From positions 17,370,001 through 17,434,000 of the forward strand of contig OX327697.1 of the NCBI GenBank assembly GCA_946807835.1: a DNA stretch of 64,000 nt, written 5' to 3'. The notes beneath the pieces are model-generated. The model was not told the origin of the DNA. It did no database searches and was given only the letters and a program-made list of their open reading frames with translations. This stretch comes from Ailanthus altissimus. Lineage: Eukaryota; Streptophyta; Magnoliopsida; Sapindales; Simaroubaceae. Every line of letters begins with the position of its first letter. Positions within the stretch are counted from its first letter, which is position 1. Shown here in pieces: positions 35,584 to 45,740 of the stretch. The position numbers were made by a program, and so were the translations under genes.

Positions 35584-38500
35584 CTTTAGTGCCATAAGTA
35601 TTGGTATCTCATACAAATACACTCTACGTGTTTCTCAAACACTATAAGAATCTAAGTTCAATGGGTCCACTACATTATTCAAGGATTGATTCCTAGATTT
35701 TATTATAACTCTTGTAGTCAAGACCTTTCTAATTATGTGATATTCAGAGTTCACATGATCAAAATACTGGTGTGCCTTATAGCTTATTGGCTTGAGCAAT
35801 TACCATTATTTTGCAATATAGTAAGATATGATCTACTGAGCTTGAAACTATTCAAAGCTCTACAATTAACTTGAATATTCATAGTACTTTCTTTGCAGGC
35901 TTCTCAAGTTGCAACATATTCTACCTCAAAGGCAGAATTAGCTATAGACATTTAATTACATACATTTAACTAGATCCAGTACTGATAAAGAGAAACACAT
36001 AATTAGATGTAGACTTTCTACCTTCTAGATTAGACGAAAGTCTGAATATATGCATCATTTACTTGTAAGAATTATTTCTCTATATTATATAAACGTATCC
36101 TCTATACTTCTTAAGTATTTCAAATATGTTACACAACCATTTAATGGTCGTGATTTGGATTAATCAGATACTAGCTTGTAACACTTACAACCATCCAAAT
36201 CCAAATTTCGTACATAAGACGGTATGCATTAATCTATTTCTAGGTTATGTATTTGAGACACTAAACACTCTAACTCTCTCATCTTCTTCCCAAGGACACT
36301 TCCTCTGAGAAAGATGAATGCCATGTCTAAAAGGGACTTTAATTGTCTCACAGTCAATCAAGTTGTACCTTTTCATGGACTTAGTCTATATACGAAGATT
36401 GAAAGAGTCCTGTAAGCTTTCTAGCTATATCTCCATAAACCTTTATACCTTGTATACAGGAAGCCTCTCTCATGTTTTTTTATGAAGAAGTTCTTTACAC
36501 AGATAACACTTATCTTATTTACTTGCTATATACCAAAATCGTTTCCAATATTGAGTATATATACCACTTAGAGAACTAAAAAGATAATCACACTCCTACT
36601 GCCCTTTCTGAACATACACGCTTCCTCTTCATTCTTGATAAAATCAGACTTTCTAATTTAACATATAAACAAAGATTCTAGTTTTGAAAAAACTGCTTAA
36701 GTCCATAAATGAACTTCCTCAATTTGCACATTATATTAGAAGTTAAGTTTGGATGCAAAAACATCAAGCTGTTCTATGCATATCTCTTACTCGAGATATA
36801 CATACCAAAACACCTTATTTACATCCATTAGTCAGTCCTCATAATCATAATATGCGACAATAACCTACAAAATCTAAATTGACTTTGGTATAGTTATTGA
36901 TGCAAAAGTTTTTCTCATTTTCGATCCTAGATCTCTGAGTGTAACCTTTCATCATCAATCAGGCCATGAAGGACTATTCCTTCAAATAGAACCCACATTT
37001 CCACTGTGTAAACTGATTTACTGCTAATAGAAACAATTTCTACAGAAAGCACAACTAAGTCCTAGACTTAATTGTCATGCGTAGAGTCAATTTTGGATTT
37101 TATGGTATCTTGTCATTTTTTCTAAACGATGTCAAACATCATCTCTCCATAAGTCAAATGATCATTTTCTTCAACTAAGAAAACACCAAGTACACCTTCA
37201 GGTATCAAACATACTTAAATGATGACTTGATATCCTTTTCGACCTATGAACATAGTGTGTTAAAGGTATTTCACTTAATTAAAATTAAAACTCTATCGAT
37301 GGTTCATCTATTGACTTCATCAAGTTCAATCTTTCTATAATCTCTACAATCCATAAAAAACTCTTTCTCTAAGAATGTGACATAATGAGAAACGAACATA
37401 TTTCGTTTATCTGAATTATAGAATTGGTATCCTATTATACTCTTGTGACATAAAATGAAATGTTACTTGCATCTTTTGATACAAGTTTATTCTATTGCAT
37501 AACTGTTATGAAAGCAAAATAACACCAAGTCTTAACATACTTAAGACTCATTTTTCATTTAGTCTATATCTCATATAGAATAGTAGGAACATTTTTTGAC
37601 GAAATTATTTTTAATAAGTGAGTAGCAGATTCTAAAGTATAACCCTATACATATTGTAGAAGATTAGTGATTCTCAATATGAATAAAACTGTATCTAATA
37701 TAGTCTGATTTCTCTTTTTCTAAACATGTTTATATTGAAGAGTATCTGGAGGACTATGTTGAGTAAGAATCATATTCTCGTTAAAATAATTTGTGAATCT
37801 ACTGATTATGTATGAACTGCTTCGATCTAATCGAAAGCACTCAATATCTACAAGGGTTTATTTCTTTACATTCATAGTCAGAACATTTTGAACACTTCGA
37901 AATTTTTCTGACCTGCGTTTCCCAGAAACATATGTCCATATGGTGATAGTGAAGTATCAAAATCACCTATAGCAGTAGGATTTATTGGACTAAATACATC
38001 TATATGTACCAGATACAATAAACTAGTGGCTTAGCATCTTACACCTACATAAAGATTTGGTCATATTCTCTTGAATTCATAATTCATAAATTAGTCAATG
38101 TTCTATAGTCAGATCAAATATCTGACCATCTTTAACCAGATGGGATAGTCGTCTCACGACTACATGACCTAATCTTATATTCATACTCAATATCTACAAG
38201 GGTTTATTTCTTTACATTCATAGTTAGAACATTTTGAACACTTCAAAATTTTTCTGACCTACGTTTCCTAAAAACATATGTCCATATGGTGACAATCACT
38301 ATAAAGACAGTGAAATATCGAAATCACCTATAGCAGTAAGATTTATTGGACTAAATACATCTATATGTACCAGATCCAATAAACCAGTGGCTTGGCATCT
38401 TACACCTATATAAAGATTTGGTCATATTCTCTTGAATTCATAATTTATAAATTAGTCAATGTTCTATAGTCAGATCAAATATCTGACCATCTTTAACCAG

Positions 38501-38990
38501 ATGGGATAGTCGTCTCACGACTACAAGACCTAATCTTATATATACCACTATTCATTATTATTTAAAGTTGCTGAACTACTATTTATTCTGTTCACTTTTA
38601 CACTTATGACATTTTCTGTTGTATATAAGATATAACGCCCATTCATTAACTGACATTCAGTTAGTAAAACTATATCATTATCATAAGGAAATTTTTCCAA
38701 TATTTTTATGATAACGCTCTCTGTCATCTACAGGGAGTGATATGATTCACCTAATAATGTTTGACACAAAATAGCAATTATACAATATTAATGCTGTTAC
38801 CAGAAATAAGAAGTAACTTTGAAGTCTTAACGACTACCACGAATAGGAAATCTCCATTACCTACGTGAAGCTTAACTTCTCATTTCTTAGCTATCAAGCA
38901 TTTCTCAAATAATGCAACATCTTGCAAATATGATAATAACAAGTGGTATCTCATACCCTTGCAAAGTTAACATCAAATGCTAATGAAATG
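35584..38990 (-). pseudogene. Element E pol remnant, strongly decayed
   Basis: The sequence aligns at the DNA level with B1 pol from the RNase H (near 35900, the CNxSSKAELA-like box) through reverse transcriptase (near 36540, where the YVDD box is destroyed) to integrase and pre-integrase (37800-38750). No frame stays open for more than about 60 codons. The short plus-strand frames at 35049, 35686 and 36126 are antisense or LTR noise. The integrase part is duplicated (37841-38540). Confidence 0.65.
37841..38540. repeat. Tandem duplication of about 346 bp in the E integrase region
   Basis: Copy 1 starts at 37841 (TCAATATCTACAAGGG) and copy 2 at 38187 with the same words. Both run through GACCATCTTTAACCAGATGGG to CCTAATCTTATA (ending about 38180 and 38540). 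Copy 2 carries a 13-base extra segment (GACAATCACTATA) that also occurs in the equivalent B1 region, so copy 1 lost it. Scattered substitutions separate the copies. Confidence 0.85.
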
Positions 38991-39345
38991 TTAATATTTG
39001 GTAAAACAGATATTTAATAAGTCAATCTTTCTTAAGTCAAGGGGCGATAAATAGTAATATTTACTATTTCTAACCTTATCACGTTGGAAATACTTTTCAT
39101 TATGACTTTTCTCTATCTGTGGTTTAGAAATATCAAATATTACTGAATCTAGAACTATTCTTAGATTTTTAAGCAAGTCTTAAATATTTTATTCAGTACC
39201 CTATAGTTATTGGGTATTTATCAAGATTACTAATGGATTGCTTGTACTTATCTTATCTCTATAAGACGAGTATCTTATCTCTATAAGACGAGTATCTTAT
39301 CTTTATAAGACATTTTAAGAGATATGTAGCAGAACATTTCTAATC
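38991..39345 (-). pseudogene. Element E gag scrap with a 22-bp minisatellite
   Basis: The minus frame 39176-38991 begins MLKNLRIVLDSV, equal to the LMNLRIVLN segment of the B2 gag, and then loses similarity; most of gag is deleted. At 39252-39312 the unit CTTATCTCTATAAGACGAGT plus AT is repeated just under three times in the position of the gag start, making the ATG unrecognisable. Confidence 0.55.
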
Positions 39346-39504
39346 GTTAATTAATAACGCTTTAGATCATGGGTATAATTGTTATATATTTTTTAATCCA
39401 AAAACGTCCTCTCACTTCTTTACTTAATCCCTTTAATCTCTCAAACGAGATAACGACAGTTTAAAATTTTAAACTATATAGCAAAAAATGGACCCCATTG
39501 AGAT

Positions 39505-39830
39505 TTTACTCTAGCCTCACGCTAAAGCAATATTGGCCTTTATAAATTCAACAGGTAGGCGACTCTTGTCAATTGCATCTCATACAACTTTTACTACTGA
39601 TTCTAAATACACCTTATCCTCACGCTAAAGCAATATTGTGTAAGTGTATTTCAGATTAACTCATCAATAGTCAAATATATGTTACTGACATTATCCTCAC
39701 GCTAAAGAAATATTGGATAATATGTTCGCATATATTTGACTCATCTCATGTTTTACCAATATTAGATCAAGTCACACTGACCAAATCTCTTACACTAAAG
39801 CAATATTGGAAAAGACCATAGTGACCCGTC
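39505..39830 (-). promoter_or_regulatory. Four-hairpin leader module of element E
   Basis: Motif copies lie at 39515-39536, 39618-39639, 39695-39716 and 39788-39809, spaced 103, 77 and 93. On the plus strand each reads TCACGCTAAAGCAATATT or a close variant. Flanking arms are complementary: ATTATCC/GGATAAT at the third copy, AAATACAC/GTGTATTT at the second, GCC/GGC with TTTA at the first, and a longer-range GTCAC/GTGAC pair at the fourth. The module sits between the primer site and gag. Confidence 0.75.
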
Positions 39831-40140
39831 TTACAGCGTATTGACAAGACGAACCATTTAAAATATTATCACATAATATAATAAATTTCAATCTGATTAA
39901 GAGAGATTTTAATTACAGGCTTTCATCATATGCTCTCATCACATGAGAGGTTATTCTCAATCATTTGTTCATTTTTGTACAAACACAACTAACCCCCACT
40001 AGTAGGGCTCCCATTGTGGTTACAAAAAAAAAATAAAAAAATATTATTTTCTTGGTTTATCATGTAAACTAATAACTATTATTATTACATCTCATAAACC
40101 CCCACATACAAAAATAAAAAAAAATTACTTTTTTTTTTAG

Positions 40141-40378
40141 TGTCAAAGCAGCAGCATTGGTCTTATAGTGCTGCTGCGCTAGGGCTTCACAAGCCTCAGC
40201 GCTATGGCGCTATCTTACCCGCGCTAGGGCACTGGAAGCAATGCTTCCAGCATTGAGGCGCCAGACATCCAGTGCCTCTGTGTTCATCCAGCGCTGGGGC
40301 GTCATACTTCCAGTGCCCCCGCGTTCATATGAACACTGCAGTGCTAGACATGAGTGTTGCGGCGTTCCAGGTGCAGTT
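40141..40378. repeat. GC-rich palindrome block in the E leader
   Basis: Units such as CAGCGCTATGGCGCTA, CCAGCGCTGGGGCGTC and GAACACTGCAGTGCTAG recur over 230 bases, flanked by AT-rich sequence. It occupies the same place as the blocks in C, B1 and B2. The 71-codon plus frame at 40241-40456 arises from this composition. Confidence 0.65.
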
Positions 40379-40480
40379 TTTACCGGTTTACATTTTCAAC
40401 ACTTAAAATGCACCCCAACAGACCCGAAACTTGTCTTACAAGCTAGCCAACACTAAAAAAATACCCATAACAACACTAAA

Positions 40481-40494
40481 TTGCTCTGATACTA
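40481..40494 (-). other. Primer binding site of element E
   Basis: The minus strand reads TAGTATCAGAGCAA two bases after the LTR end, one substitution from TGGTATCAGAGC. Confidence 0.8.
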
Positions 40495-40496
40495 AT

Positions 40497-41733
40497 TATT
40501 GGGTGTTGATTATTCTAGGGTGTTTGCATGTGGGATGTGTTCATCATACAAAAAATATACATATCTCATACATATATGTACATAATGAAAGATTAATACA
40601 ATGAACACATGTTATATATATTTATCAAATGAAAAACGAGATTGAGAAATTTAACCTATGACGCCTTTGGATTAATTTGCTTGAAGTCCACCATAAAATA
40701 AAACTTTGATCAATCCTAGCAATCAACAAAGGTGGGTTTGATTGTCTCGAATGGCAGTATGTTAATCCAACATTTAGTTTAACTCTTAAACTTGATTCAA
40801 AGTTAAACTTTTTAACTTAGTTAAATTTATTTTTTCTTTTATTCAACTCTTGAATAAAAACAAATTTAATTCATGTTTTAATAGCTAAATAAATTGGAGA
40901 AGATGATGAATAGAAAATATTTTCAACTCTTGAAACATTTCAATTTTCTCTTAATTTTCTAGCCAACCAAAAATAATTAACATTTGTTTTAATCAAATTA
41001 ATTAATTTGTTTTATCTTTTGTTCAATCCTTGAACAATTAAAACAAATCTATTTTAGTTATTATATTTAGTAGTCATTTATCTATTTATTTTGTTATTCT
41101 AACACTTAAAACAAAAAACAAGGAATTCAAATTGAAATGGCTACCAAAATTGTAAAATCTAAAATAGATTTGTTTTAATTGTTCAAGGGTTGAACAAAAG
41201 ATAAAATAAATTAATTTAATTTGATAGAAATAAATGTTAATTGTTTTTGGTTGGCTAGAAAATTAAGAAAGAAATGAAGAATGAAAATTGAAATGTTTCA
41301 AGAGTTGAAAATATTTTATATTCATCATATTCTCCAATTTATTTAGCCATTAAAACTTGAATTAAATTTTTTTTTATTCAAGAGTTGAATAAAAGGAAAA
41401 AAAAATTTAACTAAGTTAAAGAGTTTAATTTTGAATCAAGTTTAAGAGTTAAACTAAATGCTGGATTAACATACTGTCATTCTAGACAATAAAACCCACC
41501 TTTGTTGATTGCTAGGATTGATCAAAGTTTCATTTCATGGTGGACTTCAAGAAAATAATCCAAAGGCTTTATAGGTTAAATTTCTTAATCTCGTTTTTCA
41601 TTTGATAAATATGTATAATATGTGTTCATTGTATTAATCTTCCGCTGTGCACATATATGTATGAGATATGTATATGTTTTGTATGATGAACACATCCCAC
41701 ATGCAAGCATCCTAGAATAATCAACACCCAATA
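40497..41733. repeat. Head-to-head LTR palindrome of element E (arms about 560-575 bp, loop 101 bp)
   Basis: The left arm 40497-41057 begins TATTGGGTGTTGATTATTC and ends AAATCTATTTTAG. The right arm 41159-41733 is its reverse complement, beginning CTAAAATAGATTT and ending GAATAATCAACACCCAATA. The arms agree at roughly 94 of 100 positions by eye. The loop (41058-41158) is unique and ends in CTACCAAAATTGTAAAAT, which is the LTR sequence just downstream of the TATA box in the other LTR (34348-34370). The left arm is the R-U5 part of the 5' LTR. Confidence 0.9.
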
Positions 41734-42890
41734 ATAACATCTCTTCTTTCCCTCACAATATCCATACCCAATATTCTCTTCGCTGCTCCTAAATCCTTCA
41801 TCTAAAATTTGCCACTTAATTGCTTCTTGAGCTTCTATATTTCTTCTATATTCTTAGATGCGATCAATATATCATTGACGTATAGAAGCAAATACATCAT
41901 CCCACAAGTTATGTCCTTCAAGTACATACATCCGTCATACTTGCTCTTACTAAAACCATAAGCCATCATAAACTCATCAAATCTCCTATACCACTGTCTA
42001 AGTAATTGCTTTAACCCATATAATGACTTCTTTAGCAAACAAGCATGATCTTCTTTTTCGAACTCCTCAAACCTTTGTGGCTGTGTTATGTATATCGTCT
42101 CTTCAAGCCATTCATGCAAAAAAGATTTCTTTACATCCATCTGTTCTAGATGTAAATCAATGTTAGCACATATGGCTAACAAAATCCTAATAGATGTATG
42201 CTTGACAACTGGAGAGAATATCTCATGAAAGTTAACTCCCTTTCTTTGAGTAAAACCTTGTACAACTAACCTAGTTTTGAATCTTGTAGGCTCTATTCCA
42301 AGTATCCCCTCCTTCACCTTATACACCCACTTGCACCCAACTAGTTTCTTTTGAGGTCTCTCTACCAAGCTCTAAGTATTATTCTTCCTAAGATAACTAA
42401 TCTTTTTTTTCATGGCCTGTTGCCACTCTTTCTTGTTTTCACTCTTTATAGCCTCACCATATATCCTAGGCTCATCATACTTAAGAGTGTAAGCAGAATT
42501 AAAAGCATGAGCAACTAAATCTGCTTGTGCATACTTAACTGGTGGGTTAATCGTTCTCCTTAGCCTGTTTCTAGCTAGCTGGTACTCTTTAAGTTCCATC
42601 TCAAGAGTCTTAATCTTTCTTTGGGTGGACTTAGAGGAACTCGCTGGTGTTTTTAGTTCTTCTTCAAAGATCTCCTTATTGAAGTGCTGATTTGGGGGCA
42701 TATTAGATCTATTCTCAGGTTCTACTTCAACTTTTATTGACTCATGTGCTGAGTCTTCCTTGTGCATAGATTCTTTTTTCTCATCTTTTTGGGAGATTTT
42801 CAGCATCGTCGTCTCAACGAACGTCACATTATGGCTCATGATACTCCTTGGTGGTGTCAAATCTTTACACCATACCTTGTATCCTTTCAC
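41734..42890 (-). pseudogene. D2 reverse transcriptase (5' part) and hinge
   Basis: Frame 42368-41835 reads ERPQKKLVGCKWVYKVKEG, then RFKTRLVVQGFTQRKGVNFHE, LEQMDVKKSFLHEWLEE, LLKKSLYGLKQ and the active-site box YVNDILIAS. The usual YVDD is changed to YVND. Further on, to 41750, another frame gives MKDLGAAKRILGMDIV. The upstream frame 42890-42372 is the poorly conserved linker between integrase and reverse transcriptase. The domain is cut by element E and resumes at 34305. Confidence 0.85.
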
Positions 42891-43990
42891 TCATTCGGGA
42901 TATCCTATGAATACCTATTTGATAGTTCTAGGTTCTAATTTCCCCTCCTTAACATATATAAAGGCAGGGAAACCAAATATTCCGAGGTAGCTATATTTTG
43001 GAGGGTTGCTAGACTATTTTTTTTTAGCATTTTGAAGTCAATTGCTGAGGAGGAACTTCTATTAATCAAATAAGCTGCAGTCACTAGAGCTTCACCCCAA
43101 AATGCTTTGGACATCTTTGTATTGGTAAGCATGCATCTAACCCTTTTAAGTATGGTTCTATTCGTCCTCTCAGCTACGCCATTTTACTATGGTATTGATA
43201 TTACCGTTCTATTCCTTGCAATCCCATGGTTAGCATAAAACTCTTCAACCTCTCTATTGCAAAATTCACGGCCATTATCAGTTCTCAACTTCTTTACCCT
43301 TTTGCTAGCCTAATTCTCAACAAGAGCCTTCCAAGTCTTGAACACGTCAAATGCTTAATCCTTACTCTTTAACATATAGACCTATAGCTTTTTTGAATAG
43401 TCATCAATCAAACTGAGAAAATACCTAGAACCACCATGAGTAGCTGTCTGAGCTAGTCCCCAAAGATCCGAGTATATGTAGTCAAGAGTCCTCTTAGTCT
43501 AGTGCTCGCCAATACTAAATACCCTATGTGTTTTTTCAAGCATACAATGCTAAAAAAACTCTAATGCTTGAAATTTATCCTCACCAAATACCTTTTGACT
43601 AAATAACTCATTCAGGTTTCTTTCGCCTAGATGTCCCAATCTAAGATGCCATAACTTGGTTTGCATACTCTCATCATTTATAAAGAATAATGCAGAACCA
43701 CTCACAACTTCACCCTTAAGCACATAAATATTTTTGTGCTTCTCTCATCTCATTAGCACTATGAAACTTTTCAACACTCTCAAAACCCCTCCATCGATCC
43801 TGATGGAACACTTATTCTGGTTTAAAGTCCCTAGTGAGATCAAGTTCCTCTTGAGGTCAGGAACATACATAACATCTGTCAACTCTCTCACTCGATCATC
43901 ATGCAGCCTAAGTTTAACACTACCAATTCCATCATTTGACATGCAACGTCATTACCTATTAATATCTTACCACCATTGATGGGTTGAAAA
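42891..43990 (-). pseudogene. D2 integrase, pre-integrase and protease region
   Basis: Minus-strand frames include MLTNTKMSKAFWGEALVTAA and YLINRSSSSAI (43132-43070), the conserved end of the integrase core. The segment about 43440-43260 matches the D1 integrase. Frame 43942-43745 (MSNDGIGSVKLRLHDDRVRE then LTDVMYVPDLKRNLISLG) is the protease-to-pre-integrase region, with the LxDVLYVPxLKxNLISL signature. Stops and frameshifts separate the parts. Confidence 0.8.
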
Positions 43991-44099
43991 TTTACAAACC
44001 AAGACTTGTACCGGCACATGTGAAAAATATAACCAGAATTAAGAACCCATTGTTCAGTGTTCTTACCATCAGTAGCGACGAGTATCTCTGCGCTATCAC

Positions 44100-44889
44100 A
44101 GTTATCATCATAGGCAAGCGCAGCATCCGATTTCTTCTTGTCTTGTGCTCTTTTCTCATGAGAGTCCTTTATAAAGTGACCATTTTTCTCATAGCAATAG
44201 CCCTTCTTAGGAGTCTTAGACTTCGATCTTGAGCCTTTTTTCCTTCCATTTCTATATGAAAGCCTTCTTCTTATAGATAAACTTTTTGCATTGCCCTTGA
44301 TTTACTTCCCTAATAACTTTGAGTTTAATGATAATTTCACATCGCTCATCGTTAAACTCTCTTTGCTGTAGAGTAGTGTATCAACAAAGCTCTCATAACT
44401 TTTGGAGAGTGAACTTGGCAGGATAATTACTCTATCTTCATCTTTTATCTTGATGTTGATAGACTTAAGATCAAGGATGATCTTATTAAAAGTGTCTATA
44501 TGATCTTTAATCGACGTCCCCTCTGACATGGATAGTTGATACAACTTCTTCTTTATATGCAATCTATTGGTCAACGATTTTTGCATATAAAGAGAGTCAA
44601 GCTTCTTCCAAAGACCAATTACCGTCATTTCACCAGCTACTTCCCACAGTACTTCATCACTCAATGATAGAACAATTGTGTTATGAGCTCTTTCTTGAAT
44701 GTCTCTTCTTTCTGCTTTAACTTTAAATGACTCTATCGTCTTTTCTTCTTCACTAGATGGAGCTGCAGTCTCTTTTAATGCCAAGCCTAATCGTTGACTC
44801 ACCAACAATGCCTTATACCTTTATCTTCTATAGAATAAAGTCATTCATCTCGTTGAATTTCTCTAACTTATACTTAGGTGTAGCCATAT
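44100..44889 (-). pseudogene. D2 gag (UBN2-type) with zinc knuckle region
   Basis: Gag starts at the ATG at 44889 (MATPKYKLEKFNEMNDF). The expected Trp codon shortly after is a TAG stop. The long open part 44808-44302 reads MLVSQRLGLALKETAAPSSE, later LSLSDEVLWEVAGEMTVIGLWKKLDSLY and KLYQLSMSEGTSIKDHIDTF, the UBN2 capsid domain. The basic linker and the knuckle region (about 44290-44150) follow in another frame, with GYCYEKNGHFIKDS-like residues. This is the best preserved D-type gag in the window. Confidence 0.85.
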
Positions 44890-44898
44890 CTGCTTAGA

Positions 44899-44916
44899 AC
44901 CTGGCTCTGATACAAG
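44899..44916 (-). other. Primer binding site of D2
   Basis: The minus strand reads TGTATCAGAGCCAGGTTC, 17 of 18 positions equal to the initiator Met tRNA complement TGGTATCAGAGCCAGGTT with its extension. Confidence 0.9.
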
Positions 44917-44920
44917 TTTA

Positions 44921-45563
44921 TTGACGCAGAAGCACACAAACAAGCAATATTACCACAACAAATAGTGCAAAATAAACAATTAAAGAACTATAGAAAGAAA
45001 CGTAGAAGAAGAACACACATAAATTTATGTGGTTGGGCAACTTGCCTACGTCTACGGTGAATCAAGATCACTCACTCTTATGATTGAATCACAAGGTACT
45101 CACAAAGTATACATTTTACAAGAAAGACTTACAAAGAAACACTCTCTCTTACAATTAAGGGATTTTCTCTCATTAAGAATCATAAAGTATGTTTGATCAT
45201 AAAGATCTCACTTCAATTTCACTAAGATCTATTTACAAGCCAATAGAAAGGCTTTATATAGGCTTTAGGACATTCTAAGTTTATCCTAAACGTATGGGAG
45301 TCATATTAGGGAGTCCTGAAGCAAGTGGGAGATGAAATCAGATAAGACAAAATGGAAAACCTGTCATCGCGCTCAGCACGCAGTGCTGGTGTGCCCGCCT
45401 GGGCGCCACGGCGTTGGTCACTTGGTGTCGCAGTCAGGTTCTGTTCTAGGTGCGTACCTTCGTCTTTCGCCTCCTTTTGGTCTGTCTTCAATCCTCGTGC
45501 ACCCTACGTACTTGGCTTGCTCTTCAAATCATATCTCGATGATTTTCATTCAATATTCTCACA
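44921..45563 (-). repeat. 5' LTR of D2 (643 bp)
   Basis: It runs from TATTGACGCAGAAGC (D1 has TGTTAAAGCGGAAGC) to CAATATTCTCACA. A GC-rich block (45366-45440) with CAGTGCTGGTGTGCCCGCC and CGCCACGGCG lies in the middle. The three overlapping open frames of 61 to 108 codons at 45306-45658 are produced by this block and have no protein similarity. Confidence 0.85.
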
Positions 45564-45740
45564 CTCCTCATACAAGAAAGCACTTGAGATTTCTAGAGCA
45601 AGAATTTGAGGAGTTCAATTTGATAGATACAAAGCTTGTGCACTGGTGGAATGACTGAATACTCAAGGTTGGTTCTTTGGTTGGGTTGGTTGAACTAGAT
45701 GCTATAGATTTTAATCTTGTGAAGGGCTTTGATACCATAA
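45564..45740 (-). pseudogene. Scrap of another copia element (H): gag N-terminus and primer site
   Basis: The minus frame 45813-45568 contains FHQCTSFVSIKLNSSN, the conserved VSIKLxxxN start of a different copia gag group. Upstream on the minus strand, TGGTATCAAAGCC at 45737-45725 resembles the initiator Met primer site with one change. This suggests that D2 landed in the gag start of a minus-strand copia element. An LTR to the right would be expected but I cannot delimit it. Confidence 0.45.

Larger units (their letters stand above)
34306..41733 (-). mobile_element. Rearranged long-LTR Ty1/copia element E inside D2, with 5-bp target duplication
   Basis: ATAAC stands directly outside both ends (34301-34305 and 41734-41738). 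Internally, on the minus strand, there are a primer site, GC-rich block, four-hairpin leader, gag remnant, pol remnant, polypurine tract and 3' LTR. The two outer LTRs are not simple. The left one begins TATTGGAATGGCACG and lacks most of R-U5. The right one is a head-to-head palindrome. Both outer ends read TATTGG inward, where an ordinary copy would have TGTTGG at one end only. Confidence 0.85.
32841..45563 (-). mobile_element. Ty1/copia element D2, interrupted by element E
   Basis: On the minus strand: 5' LTR (44921-45563), primer site, gag, pre-integrase, integrase, reverse transcriptase (down to 41734), then after the E insertion the rest of reverse transcriptase and RNase H (34305-33454) and a 3' LTR (33437-32841). 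Removing 34306-41738 restores the reading frame across the reverse transcriptase exactly. The left LTR lacks its last ~120 bases. The right flank of the element is gag sequence of another copia element (H). Confidence 0.85.

Noticed and set aside
42760..42990. Plus-strand frames in the D2 internal region (also 43734-43979 and 43984-44232)
   Set aside because: They are antisense to recognisable copia integrase, protease and gag on the minus strand.
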